NCBI GenBank assembly: GCA_902784585.1
Contig: CACZVM010000001.1
Span: 1-64,000 of the forward strand
Origin: an uncultured Bacteroidales bacterium
GTDB taxonomy: Bacteria; Bacteroidota; Bacteroidia; Bacteroidales; Paludibacteraceae
Reading direction: 5' to 3'
DNA: 64,000 nt
The notes beneath the pieces were generated by a model that saw nothing but the letters and a program-made list of their open reading frames with translations, had not been told where the DNA came from and made no database searches. Shown here in pieces: positions 6,299 through 15,360 of this stretch; position 1 is the first letter of the stretch, and each line of letters starts with the position of its first letter. Position numbers and translations under genes: made by a program.

Positions 6299-8011
6299 TT
6301 GGAGAATCAATGGCACATACGGCAACTCACGGCTGAGGAACAAGCGGCAGCCGAGCGTCTGAGCAACGAACTGGATATCAGTCCGTTGGCGGGACGCATA
6401 CTGGCCGGCCGCGGACTGCGTACGGCTGCCGAAGCGCGGGCGTATATCCGTCCTTCGCTCGATAGTCTGCACGACCCCTTCCTCATGCGAGACATGACGG
6501 CTGCAGTAGACCGGCTCTGCCTCGCGATAGACCGGCATGAACGGATCATGGTGTATGGCGACTACGACGTGGATGGCACCACAGCCGTCGCGCTGATGTA
6601 TTCGTTCCTGCGCACCCAGACCGATAACATCCTATATTATATCCCCGATAGGTATCGCGAGGGCTATGGCATCTCGTTCGAAGGTATCGACACAGCGCAA
6701 CGCGAGGGATGCACTCTGATCATCGCCCTCGACTGCGGCATCAAGGCGGTGGACAAAGTGGAATATGCCCGCGAGCGACAGATCGACTTCATCATATGCG
6801 ACCATCATACGCCGGGTGAGACCATCCCCGAGGCGGTGGCGGTGCTCAATATGAAACGGGCCGATTGTCCGTACCCATACAAAGAGTTGAGCGGCTGCGG
6901 CGTGGGATTCAAACTGGTGCAAGCCTATGCCCAGCGACGCGGTATCGACCAACAACAGACCTATCGCCTGCTGCCCCTGCTGGCTATGTCTATCGCCAGC
7001 GACATCGTACCCGTCACAGGCGAGAACCGTGTACTGGCTTTCTACGGACTACGTGCGCTCAATGCCCATCCGTCGGTAGGCGTACGCGCCATCATGGAGG
7101 TGGCCGGCATCAGCGACAAGACCATTACCATCAGCGATCTGGTATATAAGATAGGTCCGCGCATCAATGCCTCGGGACGTATGAAGAGTGGTGCGGAAGC
7201 CGTACGACTGCTGATCACCGACGATGAGGACGAAGCACGACGGTTCGCACAGGACATCAACGCCTACAACCAGGACCGACGCGACTACGACAGTCGTACC
7301 ACCGATGAGGCACTCGCACAACTGGAAGCCGATCCCGACAATGCACACAAGCATACCAGCGTCGTCTTCTCGCCCGACTGGCACAAAGGTGTGGTGGGTA
7401 TCGCTGCCAGCCGACTGACCGAGACCTACTATCGTCCCACAATCGTGCTCACAGCCGGTGAGGATGACATCATCAGCGGCAGTGCCCGTTCAGTGAGTGA
7501 CTTCGATATCTACACCGCTATCGACTCCTGCCGCGACCTGCTGACTAACTTCGGAGGCCACCGTTTCGCAGCGGGACTAAGTATGCACCGGAGTGACCTG
7601 CCGGAGTTCAAACGCCGTTTTGAGGAATATGTGGCGGCGCATATCACCCCCGACCAGCAGACTCCTATCCTGGAGGTGGAGGCCGAGGTGCAACTGAGCG
7701 ATCTGACGTGGAAGTTGCAGAAGATACTCCAGTGCCTCGAACCCTTCGGCCCGGGTAACGAACGACCGCTCTTCATGGCGCGCCGCTTGATCAACAACCG
7801 CGGCACTCGTGCCGTGAGTGACGGACGACATCTGCATCTGGACGTCACCGACTGCATCGCTGCCATGGACGGCATCGCCTTCGGACACGGTGACAAAGCC
7901 AACCACCTGCAGAACGGCCATAGTGTGGACATCTGTTTCTATCTGGAAGAGAACACCTTCCACGGTCACACCACCCTGCAGATGAATGCACAGGATATTA
8001 AGTTGAATTAG
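6299..8011 (+). CDS. recJ: single-stranded-DNA-specific exonuclease RecJ
   Basis: RecJ degrades single-stranded DNA 5' to 3' in recombination and repair. The 570-residue protein carries DHH-family motifs: YGDYDVDGTTA (86-96), the metal site ALDCGIK (143-149), CDHHTPGE (DHH at 168-170), then the DHHA1 region (GPRINASGRM and SGSARS) and a C-terminal OB region. No ATG is available near the family N-terminus; the frame opens with TTG at 6299 giving MENQWHIRQLT, which aligns with the usual RecJ start. That TTG lies 12 bases after the 54-base repeat. Heptamer arrays lie before and after the gene. Confidence 0.95.
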   Translation: MENQWHIRQLTAEEQAAAERLSNELDISPLAGRILAGRGLRTAAEARAYIRPSLDSLHDPFLMRDMTAAVDRLCLAIDRHERIMVYGDYDVDGTTAVALMYSFLRTQTDNILYYIPDRYREGYGISFEGIDTAQREGCTLIIALDCGIKAVDKVEYARERQIDFIICDHHTPGETIPEAVAVLNMKRADCPYPYKELSGCGVGFKLVQAYAQRRGIDQQQTYRLLPLLAMSIASDIVPVTGENRVLAFYGLRALNAHPSVGVRAIMEVAGISDKTITISDLVYKIGPRINASGRMKSGAEAVRLLITDDEDEARRFAQDINAYNQDRRDYDSRTTDEALAQLEADPDNAHKHTSVVFSPDWHKGVVGIAASRLTETYYRPTIVLTAGEDDIISGSARSVSDFDIYTAIDSCRDLLTNFGGHRFAAGLSMHRSDLPEFKRRFEEYVAAHITPDQQTPILEVEAEVQLSDLTWKLQKILQCLEPFGPGNERPLFMARRLINNRGTRAVSDGRHLHLDVTDCIAAMDGIAFGHGDKANHLQNGHSVDICFYLEENTFHGHTTLQMNAQDIKLN

Positions 8012-8014
8012 TAA

Positions 8015-8085
8015 TTCAACATTGGTTATTGGTCATTGGTAATTGGTAATTGGTCATTGGTAATTTGTAATTTGTAATTTGAGAG
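8015..8085. repeat. ATTGGTA/ATTTGTA heptamer array
   Basis: Tandem heptamers of the GGTAATT type degrade into TTTGTAA units and fill the recJ-tdk gap. No other signal is seen there. Confidence 0.85.
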
Positions 8086-8089
8086 ATAT

Positions 8090-8680
8090 ATGTTTTCCGA
8101 AAGAGACACCAAAGGTCCGACGCAGAAGCGCGGTTCCATCGAGGTAGTATGCGGTTCGATGTTCTCCGGCAAGACCGAGGAACTCATCCGCCGTATGAAA
8201 CGCGCTAAGTTCGCCAAGCAGCGCGTAGAGATCTACAAACCCGCTATCGACGTGCGTTATAGCGAAGAAGATGTGGTCAGTCACGACCATAACATCATCC
8301 AGTCCACCCCCGTAGAGTCCAGCCAGACTATCCTGCTGATGGCCAACGACATCGACGTAGTGGGTATCGACGAAGCACAGTTCTTCGACATGGGCATCGT
8401 GGATGTATGCCAGCAACTGGCTGCCCGCGGCATACGCGTCATCTGTGCCGGACTGGATATGGACTTCCGCGGCGTACCCTTCGGTCCGATGCCCGCACTG
8501 ATGGCTATCGCCGAGGATGTGTACAAGACCCACGCTATCTGTGTGCACTGCGGCGACCTAGCTTATGTGAGCCATCGCCTCGTAGCATCCGACAAACGTG
8601 TGCTGCTGGGCGAGACCGACAGCTACGAACCACTCTGCCGCGCTTGCTACGCCAAAGCTACCGCCAACGAGAAATCATAA
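8090..8680 (+). CDS. tdk: thymidine kinase
   Basis: This 196-residue enzyme phosphorylates thymidine in pyrimidine salvage. It has the type II thymidine kinase layout: the P-loop CGSMFSGKT (21-29), the Walker B-like [11 protein letters not shown], the lasso/base-binding region, and zinc ligands in CVHCG and CRACY. Length is normal. It sits between recJ and priA with repeat arrays on both sides, so it may be read from the recJ transcript. Confidence 0.96.
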   Translation: MFSERDTKGPTQKRGSIEVVCGSMFSGKTEELIRRMKRAKFAKQRVEIYKPAIDVRYSEEDVVSHDHNIIQSTPVESSQTILLMANDIDVVGIDEAQFFDMGIVDVCQQLAARGIRVICAGLDMDFRGVPFGPMPALMAIAEDVYKTHAICVHCGDLAYVSHRLVASDKRVLLGETDSYEPLCRACYAKATANEKS

Positions 8681-8684
8681 ATCT

Positions 8685-8735
8685 GTAACAATCTCCCGTC
8701 AGGGATAAGAAATCATAAATCTTAAATCATAAATT
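8685..8735. repeat. AAATCATAAATCTT array
   Basis: Copies of AATCATAAAT lie between tdk and priA; the last copy ends in the codons that precede the PriA N-terminus. Confidence 0.75.
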
Positions 8736-8756
8736 ATCAACTACGTTGATATCATA

Positions 8757-10745
8757 TTGCCGCTTGCCATCCGAGATTGTTATACCTATAGCGTCCCGGA
8801 TGGATTGTCTATACCCGCACCGGGCACCCGCGTCGTCGTACCGCTGATGAAAAAAGAGGTGCGCGGAGTAGTACTGCGTCCACACACCGACCCTATCGCA
8901 CCTGAACTGACAGAGAAGATACGTCCTATCAGCGCCGTAGTGGACAATGCCCCCTTGGTCACACCCGAACAACTGCACCTATGGCAGTGGATGAGCAGCT
9001 ATTACATGTGCACGCCGGGCGAGGTGATGGCCGCCGCGTTGCCCGGAGGACTCGACAAACGACTGATCGCACCGCCCAAGCGAAGACGCGTGACGCTCGC
9101 ACCCTACGACGGACCCATCGAGCCCGAACATCCGCTCACACCTGCACAACAGAAAAGTGCCGATGAAATCGGGAATTTCTTCACTAACGGACGATCCATC
9201 GTGCTGCTGCACGGAGTGACCTCCAGCGGTAAGACGGAGGTATATATCCATCTCATACGCGAACAACTGCGCCGGGGAAAGAACATCCTCTATCTGGTGC
9301 CAGAGATAGCTCTGACCACCCAACTGACCACGCGGCTGCAACGTATCTTCGGCGACCAACTGCTGGTCTATCATAGTCGCTTCAGCGATGCCGAACGCGA
9401 GCAGATCTATCACGCGGCAGCCAAAAGCGAACCGCACGTCGTGCTGGGGGCTCGCAGTGCCGTGTTCCTGCCGTTGCAACACCTGGGACTCGTCATCGTG
9501 GATGAAGAGCATGATCCCAGCTACAAGCAGGAAGAGCCTGCTCCGCGCTACCATGCCCGTGCCGCCGCTATCATGATAGCACGAGAGCAAGGCGCCAACG
9601 TGCTGCTGGGTACGGCTACGCCGTCCGTCGAGTCGTACCACCTCGCCCAACGAGGCACCTACGGACTGGTGGAACTGCACGAACGGTATGCCGGACTTCA
9701 ACTGCCCGACATCCAGCTCATCGATCTGAAACGACAATACACCCGCAAGGAGATGTACGACCATTTCAGCGATCCGCTGGTGGAACGTATCCGCGAGGTG
9801 CTGGCGGCTAACAAACAGGTGATCCTCTTCCAGAACCGTCGCGGCTATGCCCCGCAACTGCAGTGCACGTCTTGCGGACGTATCCCCCGCTGCGTACAGT
9901 GCGACGTACCGATGACAGTACATCGCCAGGCCGGCGAGATGCGATGCCACTACTGCGGCTACCATACACCGATGCCCACACGTTGTCCCGACTGCGGCGG
10001 GGAGATGCGGATCGTCGGCTTCGGCACCGAACGACTGGAAGAAGAGATACAAACCCTCTTCCCCGAAGCACGCGTACTCAGGATGGATCTGGATACCACC
10101 CGCAACAGAAATGCCTACCAGGACATCATCAACCGCTTTGCCCGTCATGAGTGCGACATCCTCGTCGGCACACAGATGGTGACCAAGGGTCTGCATTTCG
10201 ATGACGTACAGCTGGTGGCAGTACTGCAGGCTGATTCCATCCTGAACCAACCCGACTTCCGGGCCTACGAACGCGCCTACCAGATGCTGGAACAGGTGGC
10301 GGGACGTGCCGGACGCAAAGGACAGCAGGGCGAGGTCTTCATCCAGACTTTTGATCCGGACAACCCGATACTCGACTTCGTGCGGCGACACGACTACAAG
10401 GCGCTATACGCTCAGCAGATCAGTGAACGCCAACACTTCGATTATCCCCCATTCCATCGGCTGATCCGACTGCAGATACGCGATCATAACAGCGGACGGG
10501 CCCATCGGGTGGCAGGCGAACTGCAAGACTACCTGCACCGCATCTTCGGCAGTCGTATCTCCGGTGTCATCATACCTGCCGTAGAGCGCATTCAGGCCTA
10601 CACGGTACGCGAACTGACCCTGCGCATCGAGCAGCAGGCCAACCAGAGCGAAGCCAAACGGCGCCTGAGAGAAGCGATAGACCATATCTTCTCGATTTCA
10701 TCGAACAAAAACACCAAACTGATAATCGATATAGACCCATTATGA
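8757..10745 (+). CDS. priA: primosomal protein N' (replication restart helicase PriA)
   Basis: PriA reloads the replisome at stalled forks. Visible are the N-terminal 3'-end-binding region, helicase motif I GVTSSGKTE, the DEEHD box, TATPSVES, a zinc-binding insertion (CTSCGRIPRCVQCD ... CHYCG ... CPDCG) and motif VAGRAGRKG. The only standard start is TTG at 8757. Eight more codons upstream to a TAA at 8730 read as I-I-N-Y-V-D-I-I, which matches the usual PriA N-terminus, so translation may start at the ATT of 8733. That boundary coincides with a repeat array. The stop overlaps the next ATG by four bases. Confidence 0.95.
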   Translation: MPLAIRDCYTYSVPDGLSIPAPGTRVVVPLMKKEVRGVVLRPHTDPIAPELTEKIRPISAVVDNAPLVTPEQLHLWQWMSSYYMCTPGEVMAAALPGGLDKRLIAPPKRRRVTLAPYDGPIEPEHPLTPAQQKSADEIGNFFTNGRSIVLLHGVTSSGKTEVYIHLIREQLRRGKNILYLVPEIALTTQLTTRLQRIFGDQLLVYHSRFSDAEREQIYHAAAKSEPHVVLGARSAVFLPLQHLGLVIVDEEHDPSYKQEEPAPRYHARAAAIMIAREQGANVLLGTATPSVESYHLAQRGTYGLVELHERYAGLQLPDIQLIDLKRQYTRKEMYDHFSDPLVERIREVLAANKQVILFQNRRGYAPQLQCTSCGRIPRCVQCDVPMTVHRQAGEMRCHYCGYHTPMPTRCPDCGGEMRIVGFGTERLEEEIQTLFPEARVLRMDLDTTRNRNAYQDIINRFARHECDILVGTQMVTKGLHFDDVQLVAVLQADSILNQPDFRAYERAYQMLEQVAGRAGRKGQQGEVFIQTFDPDNPILDFVRRHDYKALYAQQISERQHFDYPPFHRLIRLQIRDHNSGRAHRVAGELQDYLHRIFGSRISGVIIPAVERIQAYTVRELTLRIEQQANQSEAKRRLREAIDHIFSISSNKNTKLIIDIDPL

Positions 10746-11689
10746 TAAGTGAAGAAAAACGCCGAGTGGCGTACATCAACGAGATGATTGAGAACGGTCA
10801 CGCAGCCGACCTGGTGGCCGAAGGAGAACAGTACCATGCCGACCAACTGCGCGCTATCGCGGACGATATCTGCGAACGCGGATCGGTGCGTGTCGTGCTG
10901 ATAGCCGGGCCATCGTCCAGCGGTAAGACCAGCACCAGCCACCGACTCTGTCTGGAACTACTGGAACGCGGTATCCGACCGGTGGCGCTGTCGCTGGACA
11001 ACTGGTATCTGAACGGCGAGATGACTCCGCTGAAGGCGGACGGTACGAAAGACTATGAGTCGGTCTACGCCATCGACCTGCAGCAACTGGAAGATGACCT
11101 GAAAGCACTGATCGCCGGACAGGAGATCGCCCTACCTACCTTCAATTTCGCGGCAGAGAAACGCGAGTATCCCGGCGAGACCTTGAGTCTGGAGCAAGAG
11201 GCGGTGCTGGTGATGGAGGGTATTCATGCGCTGAACCCTATCCTGACCCGTCATATCGACGATACGCAGAAATACAAGATCTACGCCGCACCTATGAGTC
11301 CGGTGTCGCTGGACGGCGAGACCTGGATACCCACTTATGTCCACCGTCTGCTGCGCCGCATGAGTCGCGACCTGCGTACCCGCGGTAAGAGTCCGCTCGA
11401 CACCATCGGCAGCTGGGACTCGGTGCGCGAGGGTGAGGAGAAATGGATTGAGCCTTTCAGCGGCGAGGCAGAGGCAGAGTTCGACACCTCGATGCTCTAT
11501 GAGTTGCCGGCTATTCGCTATACCGTGGAGACAGCGCTGCAGACTGTACCTGCCGCCGCAGAGGAATATAAGACGGCCGAACAACTGCTCTACTACCTGA
11601 GTTTCTTCGAGGGACTCGAAGCCTCGTACATTCCCCGCACCTCTATCCTGCGCGAGTTCATCGGCGGTAGCCAGTTTAATGTAGGATGA
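10742..11689 (+). CDS. uridine kinase-like nucleoside kinase
   Basis: The 315-residue protein has a P-loop AGPSSSGKTSTSHRL (about 55-69), the substrate region SLDNWYLNG, and VLVMEGIHALNP, all typical of the phosphoribulokinase/uridine kinase family, so NTP-dependent phosphorylation of a nucleoside is likely. Related Bacteroidales proteins are usually about 550 residues, with an N-terminal TGS/threonyl-tRNA-synthetase-like part. That part is absent here: the protein starts just before the helix that leads into the kinase domain. The start overlaps the priA stop as ATGA, indicating coupled translation. Confidence 0.88.
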   Translation: MISEEKRRVAYINEMIENGHAADLVAEGEQYHADQLRAIADDICERGSVRVVLIAGPSSSGKTSTSHRLCLELLERGIRPVALSLDNWYLNGEMTPLKADGTKDYESVYAIDLQQLEDDLKALIAGQEIALPTFNFAAEKREYPGETLSLEQEAVLVMEGIHALNPILTRHIDDTQKYKIYAAPMSPVSLDGETWIPTYVHRLLRRMSRDLRTRGKSPLDTIGSWDSVREGEEKWIEPFSGEAEAEFDTSMLYELPAIRYTVETALQTVPAAAEEYKTAEQLLYYLSFFEGLEASYIPRTSILREFIGGSQFNVG

Positions 11690-11711
11690 GAAAGGTTATT
11701 GGTTATTGGTT

Positions 11712-11765
11712 ATTGGTGCCCCTTCCGTCTAGGGTTTCCCCCATCGGGGGACACCGTCAGGTAAT
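11712..11765. repeat. 54-base dispersed repeat, copy 2
   Basis: An exact copy of 6234-6287, flanked by ATTGGTT and ATTGGTA heptamers, sits between the kinase gene and the tRNA-Met unit. Confidence 0.9.
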
Positions 11766-11789
11766 TGGTAATTGGTGATAAGATAAACG

Positions 11790-11819
11790 AAAAAGGCCAC
11801 TCGGATGAGTGACCTTTTT
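11790..11819 (-). terminator. terminator after the tRNA-Met-like fragment
   Basis: The minus-strand hairpin GGTCACTC-ATCC-GAGTGGCC (one GU pair) lies between A5 and T5 runs, directly after the partial tRNA copy. It could also terminate the kinase transcript from the other side. Confidence 0.8.
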
Positions 11820-11820
11820 G

Positions 11821-11909
11821 TAGCGGGACCCAGGATTGAAAATTGCGTACCGCAATAATCGTTCGAGCGGAGTGAGATAAGAACTTGGGACCTCATGATT
11901 CATAATCAT
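11821..11909 (-). pseudogene. 3' half of tRNA-Met interrupted by two-hairpin element (copy B)
   Basis: The minus strand repeats the anticodon arm to 3' end of the adjacent tRNA-Met. The T loop is split by about 45 nt containing TTAT, a weak hairpin, ACGATTAT and the hairpin TTGCG-GTA-CGCAA. The anticodon loop is inverted relative to the intact gene (TTATGAA instead of TTCATAA), with the surrounding stem unchanged. It lacks a D arm and 5' acceptor strand, so it is not a working tRNA. Confidence 0.75.
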
Positions 11910-11911
11910 AC

Positions 11912-11940
11912 GAAGAAACCACCCTTGTAAGGTGGTTTCT
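11912..11940 (-). terminator. terminator after tRNA-Met
   Basis: The stem AGAAACCACC / GGTGGTTTCT has a seven-base loop and lies directly at the tRNA 3' end. The T run is short. Confidence 0.7.
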
Positions 11941-11942
11941 GG

Positions 11943-12016
11943 TAGCGGGACCCAGGATTGAACTGGGGACCTCATGATTATGAATCATGCGCTCTAACCA
12001 GCTGAGCTATCCCGCC
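11943..12016 (-). tRNA. tRNA-Met (CAT; elongator or Ile2-type)
   Basis: A complete 74-nt cloverleaf: acceptor GGCGGGA/TCCCGCT with discriminator A, D arm GCTCAGCTGGTTAGAGC, anticodon loop TTCATAA giving CAT, T loop GTTCAATC. Sequence alone does not separate elongator Met from lysidine-modified Ile (CAT). Confidence 0.93.
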
Positions 12017-12046
12017 TCGCGTTCGGTTTTTCAACGAAAGCGGGTG

Positions 12047-12078
12047 CAAAAGTACTGCTTTTTTTTGATATACGCAAA
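12047..12078 (-). promoter_or_regulatory. promoter of tRNA-Met
   Basis: Minus strand TTTG, 20 nt, TACTTTTG, 31 bases before the tRNA 5' end; the spacer has the same A8-GCAG tract as the tRNA-Pro promoter. Confidence 0.8.
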
Positions 12079-12104
12079 TTATTTTGCATTTTTTTCTCAA
12101 AAAT

Positions 12105-12136
12105 CTTGCATATCTGGTAGAATTATTGTATTTTTG
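12105..12136 (+). promoter_or_regulatory. promoter of DUF4294 gene
   Basis: CTTG, 20 nt, TATTTTTG, 21 bases before the ATG; divergent from the tRNA-Met promoter. Confidence 0.75.
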
Positions 12137-12157
12137 TCGTCACAAAAGTTGACGACA

Positions 12158-12739
12158 ATGAAAAGAGTGTGCGGCATCATCCTTCTGCTGACTGCGAGCC
12201 TTAGTCTGGCGGCGCAGAATAGGTACGTCGACTCGTGTATGGTACACATCGAGAACGGCGACACACTCTATATGGCCTGGCTGCACGAAGTGTGGGTCTA
12301 TCCGCCGATGCGTTTTCGCAACAAGAAGCAGGAACGCTTCTACTGGCGCACCGTGCGCGACGTGAAGAAATGTCTGCCGTACGCCAAGATGATCACCAAG
12401 GATATGGAGTACGCCGACCGTCAACTGGCGTTGCTGCCCGACCAGAAAGCCCGCCGCAAATGGTGGCGTTCGTTCGAGCGACAACTGTTCCGCAAATACG
12501 AGAAAGACTTCCGCGGCATGTATGCCAGTCAGGGACGCATGCTGATGCTGCTGCTCGATCGGGAGACCGACCGCACCAGTTACGACCTGATCCGTCAATA
12601 CAAGGGTAAGACAGCCGCCAATTTCTGGCAGTTCGTCGCCAAACTATTCAAGAACGACCTGAAGGAAGAGTACGACGCTACGGACAAAGACCGCATCACC
12701 GAACGTGTGATCAACCTGGTAGAAGCCGGTCAGTTGTGA
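12158..12739 (+). CDS. DUF4294 domain-containing protein (exported)
   Basis: The 193-residue product has a clear signal peptide (MKRVCGIILLLTASLSLAAQ) and the DUF4294 pattern: ENGDTLYMAWLHEVWVYPP, RFYWRTVRDVKKCLPYAK, and a basic helical C-terminal half with YDLIRQYKGKTAANFWQFVAKL cut by short loops. The family is specific to Bacteroidetes and periplasmic; function is unknown. The ATG at 12158 is the one that starts the signal peptide. The next gene, parE, has its own promoter. Confidence 0.9.
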   Translation: MKRVCGIILLLTASLSLAAQNRYVDSCMVHIENGDTLYMAWLHEVWVYPPMRFRNKKQERFYWRTVRDVKKCLPYAKMITKDMEYADRQLALLPDQKARRKWWRSFERQLFRKYEKDFRGMYASQGRMLMLLLDRETDRTSYDLIRQYKGKTAANFWQFVAKLFKNDLKEEYDATDKDRITERVINLVEAGQL

Positions 12740-12753
12740 TTTTTCGCAATTTA

Positions 12754-12785
12754 TTTGCACATGTCAGAAAAAAGTTGTAATTTTG
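12754..12785 (+). promoter_or_regulatory. promoter of parE
   Basis: TTTG, 20 nt, TAATTTTG, 25 bases before the ATG. Confidence 0.8.
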
Positions 12786-12810
12786 CACCCGCAAAATTGT
12801 TTGGACGTAT

Positions 12811-14763
12811 ATGATAGACGAAACAGCGCAGATAGCTTCCTCGGAAGAGGAGGCACAGCTACCCACCAACGTAGCCGTCAACTACGGCGACGAGAACATC
12901 ATCCACCTCGATGACATGGAGCATATCCGGCGACGCCCGGGTATGTATATCGGCAAACTGGGTGACGGTAGTCACTCAGATGACGGTATCTACGTGCTGA
13001 TCAAAGAGAGCATCGACAACTCGATCGACGAGTACCGCATGGGCGAGGGCAAAGTGATTGAGGTGAACGTGCAAGAGGGGCGTGTGCGGGTGCGTGACTA
13101 CGGTCGCGGCATCCCTCTGGGCAAACTGGTGGAAGTGGTGAGTGTACTTAATACCGGCGGTAAATACGACAGCAAGGCCTTCAAGAAATCCGTAGGTCTG
13201 AACGGTGTGGGTACGAAAGCTGTGAATGCCCTGTCGAGCTATTTTGCCGTGGAGTCCTACCGCGAGGGAAAAATGCGCAAGGCGGAGTTCAGCCAGGGCA
13301 AACTGACGAGCGACACAGGTATCCTGGACTACGACGGACCGGAGAAACGCGGTACGATCATCGAGTTCGTGCCCGACGACAGCAAGGGACTGTTTGAGAA
13401 CTATCATTTCCGCGACGATTATATCGAGGAGTTGCTGCGCAACTACACCTATCTGAATACAGGACTTACGCTGGTCTATAACGGTCAGAAATTCCTCTCG
13501 AAGAACGGACTGCTGGATCTGCTGACGGAGAACATGACCGTGGAGCCGCTCTACCCCATCATCCATATCAAGGGAGAGGATATCGAGATAGCGCTGACGC
13601 ATACCGACCAGAACGGCGATGAGTATTTCTCGTTCGTCAACGGTCAGCACACCATTCAGGGTGGTACGCACCAGGCTGCTTATCGCGAAGCGATAGGTCG
13701 CACCATCAAGGAGTTCTACAATAAGAATCAGGACCTGGCGGACATCCGCAACGGCGTAGTAGGTGCCATCGCCATCAACGTAGAGGAACCCGTTTTTGAG
13801 AGTCAGACCAAGGTCAAACTGGGTTCGAAAGACATGTCGCCTACCGGTGGCATAAGTGTGAACAAGTTCGTCAACGACTTCGTCAAACTGCAACTGGACA
13901 ACTACCTGCACAAGCACCCCGAAGTGACGGAAGTGATGCTGCAGAAGATCCAGGAGAGCGAGAAAGAGAGGAAGGCGATAGCGGGCGTGACCAAAGCCGC
14001 CAAAGAGCGCGCCAAAAAGAACCTCGTCAACAATCCCAAACTGCGTGACTGCCAAATCCACCTGAACGATCCCAAGCCCATCAAGTCGGCTAAGGATGCG
14101 GACGACGATCTGCGTCTGGAGAGTTGTATCTTCATCACCGAGGGTCTATCGGCTTCGGGTAGTATTACCAAGAGTCGTGACGTACGCACGCAGGCGGTGT
14201 TCTCGCTGCGCGGTAAACCGCTGAACAGTTACGGCCTGAGCAAGTCCGTCGTATATGAGAACGAAGAGTTCAACTGTCTGCAGTCGGCGCTCAACATAGA
14301 AGACGGACTGGACGAGTTGCGCTACAACAAAGTGATCATCGCTACCGATGCCGATGTGGACGGTATGCATATCCGTCTGCTGATGCTGACCTTCTTCCTG
14401 CAGTTCTTCCCCGACCTGGTGAAGAAAGGACACGTCTATATCCTGCAGACGCCACTCTTCCGCGTGAAAGACAAGAACCAGACACGCTACTGCTACAGCG
14501 AAGAGGAGCGGCTCAAGGCTATCAATCAGATCAAGACCCCCGAGATCACACGATTCAAAGGTCTGGGAGAGATCTCGCCGGAGGAGTTCAAGGGCTTCAT
14601 CGGCAGCGGCATTCGTCTGGACCAGGTAATGCTGCGCAAGGAGGACAACGTCAAGGATCTGCTGGCCTACTATATGGGCAAGAACACCACCGAACGCCAA
14701 GGCTTCATCATCGACAACCTCCGCATAGAGGAAGACCGCGTAGAAGGGGAAGAGGAATTATAA
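12811..14763 (+). CDS. parE: DNA topoisomerase IV subunit B (type IIA ATPase subunit)
   Basis: The 650-residue ATPase subunit has the GHKL fold: [11 protein letters not shown] (N-box), [31 protein letters not shown] cut around the ATP lid, then the transducer region and the Toprim domain ([23 protein letters not shown]) and C-terminal [10 protein letters not shown]. The [17 protein letters not shown] block and the short length favour ParE over GyrB in Bacteroidetes. It decatenates daughter chromosomes with ParC, which is not in the window. About 30 acidic residues precede the first conserved motif. Confidence 0.93.
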   Translation: MIDETAQIASSEEEAQLPTNVAVNYGDENIIHLDDMEHIRRRPGMYIGKLGDGSHSDDGIYVLIKESIDNSIDEYRMGEGKVIEVNVQEGRVRVRDYGRGIPLGKLVEVVSVLNTGGKYDSKAFKKSVGLNGVGTKAVNALSSYFAVESYREGKMRKAEFSQGKLTSDTGILDYDGPEKRGTIIEFVPDDSKGLFENYHFRDDYIEELLRNYTYLNTGLTLVYNGQKFLSKNGLLDLLTENMTVEPLYPIIHIKGEDIEIALTHTDQNGDEYFSFVNGQHTIQGGTHQAAYREAIGRTIKEFYNKNQDLADIRNGVVGAIAINVEEPVFESQTKVKLGSKDMSPTGGISVNKFVNDFVKLQLDNYLHKHPEVTEVMLQKIQESEKERKAIAGVTKAAKERAKKNLVNNPKLRDCQIHLNDPKPIKSAKDADDDLRLESCIFITEGLSASGSITKSRDVRTQAVFSLRGKPLNSYGLSKSVVYENEEFNCLQSALNIEDGLDELRYNKVIIATDADVDGMHIRLLMLTFFLQFFPDLVKKGHVYILQTPLFRVKDKNQTRYCYSEEERLKAINQIKTPEITRFKGLGEISPEEFKGFIGSGIRLDQVMLRKEDNVKDLLAYYMGKNTTERQGFIIDNLRIEEDRVEGEEEL

Positions 14764-14812
14764 TTGGTGATTGGTGATTGGTAATTGGTGATTGGTAATT
14801 GGTGATTGGTGA
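14763..14812. repeat. ATTGGTG heptamer array
   Basis: About seven heptamers begin at the parE stop and end at the GTG start of the next gene. Confidence 0.85.
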
Positions 14813-14815
14813 GTT

Positions 14816-15223
14816 GTGCTTCCTCTGATTCTCTTCATAGTACTGGCGATCGTTATCGTCATCCTCTTTGAGATCCGCGAACGTCAGCGTGCGCGTAAAG
14901 GCAGCGAGTCGTCTGTCCAAGAGGATGCGTCTGCCCGTCCGGACGGCTGTTGCGGCGAACATCTGGTATGCGAACGCGAGACGCTACTGCAGACCAATGC
15001 GGAGATCATCTATTACGACGATGAGGAACTGGATGAGTTAGCCGGCATCGATCCGAACGACTATACATCCGAACAACACAAGGCGCTACGTGCCGTGTTC
15101 TCCACCCTGCAGGAAAAAGACGTACCGGGCTGGTGCCGGAGCCTGCAACTGAGGAATATTCAGCTGCCCTCAGATATACGTGAAGAGGCACTACTTATTG
15201 TGCGCGAAAGGCGTAAACAGTAA
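14816..15223 (+). CDS. small membrane-anchored Bacteroidales protein
   Basis: The 135-residue product has an N-terminal membrane helix (LILFIVLAIVIVILFEI), a basic/Ser-rich linker, a CCGEHLVCE motif with three Cys and a His at about 45-53, then an acidic YYDDEELDELAGI block and a helical C-terminus. This matches a conserved Bacteroidales family sometimes labelled phospholipase without good evidence; I assign no activity. The start is GTG at 14816; an in-frame TGA from the repeat array lies just upstream and no ATG is available before the membrane helix. Confidence 0.8.
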   Translation: MLPLILFIVLAIVIVILFEIRERQRARKGSESSVQEDASARPDGCCGEHLVCERETLLQTNAEIIYYDDEELDELAGIDPNDYTSEQHKALRAVFSTLQEKDVPGWCRSLQLRNIQLPSDIREEALLIVRERRKQ

Positions 15224-15280
15224 GTTTTTTTCATCCAAAAGGCCTGTAAACAACTAAAATTGCGAAAAAACAAAAAAAAA

Positions 15281-15312
15281 TTTGCGTATTCGCAAAATTT
15301 GTTGTACCTTTG
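15281..15312 (+). promoter_or_regulatory. promoter of the starch-synthase-like gene
   Basis: TTTG, 20 nt, TACCTTTG, 48 bases before the ATG. Confidence 0.8.
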
Positions 15313-15360
15313 CACTGCTGATAATGCAGTGTTGCGCCTGCCACAACAAATTATAAGCCT

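Noticed and set aside
8979..10391. 470-codon open frame opposite priA
   Set aside because: It is fully inside priA on the other strand, with no domain or promoter.
11821..12016. tRNA 3' half copies as attachment sites of an integrated element
   Set aside because: The copies lie within about 100 bases of the intact tRNA with no integrase or cargo between them.
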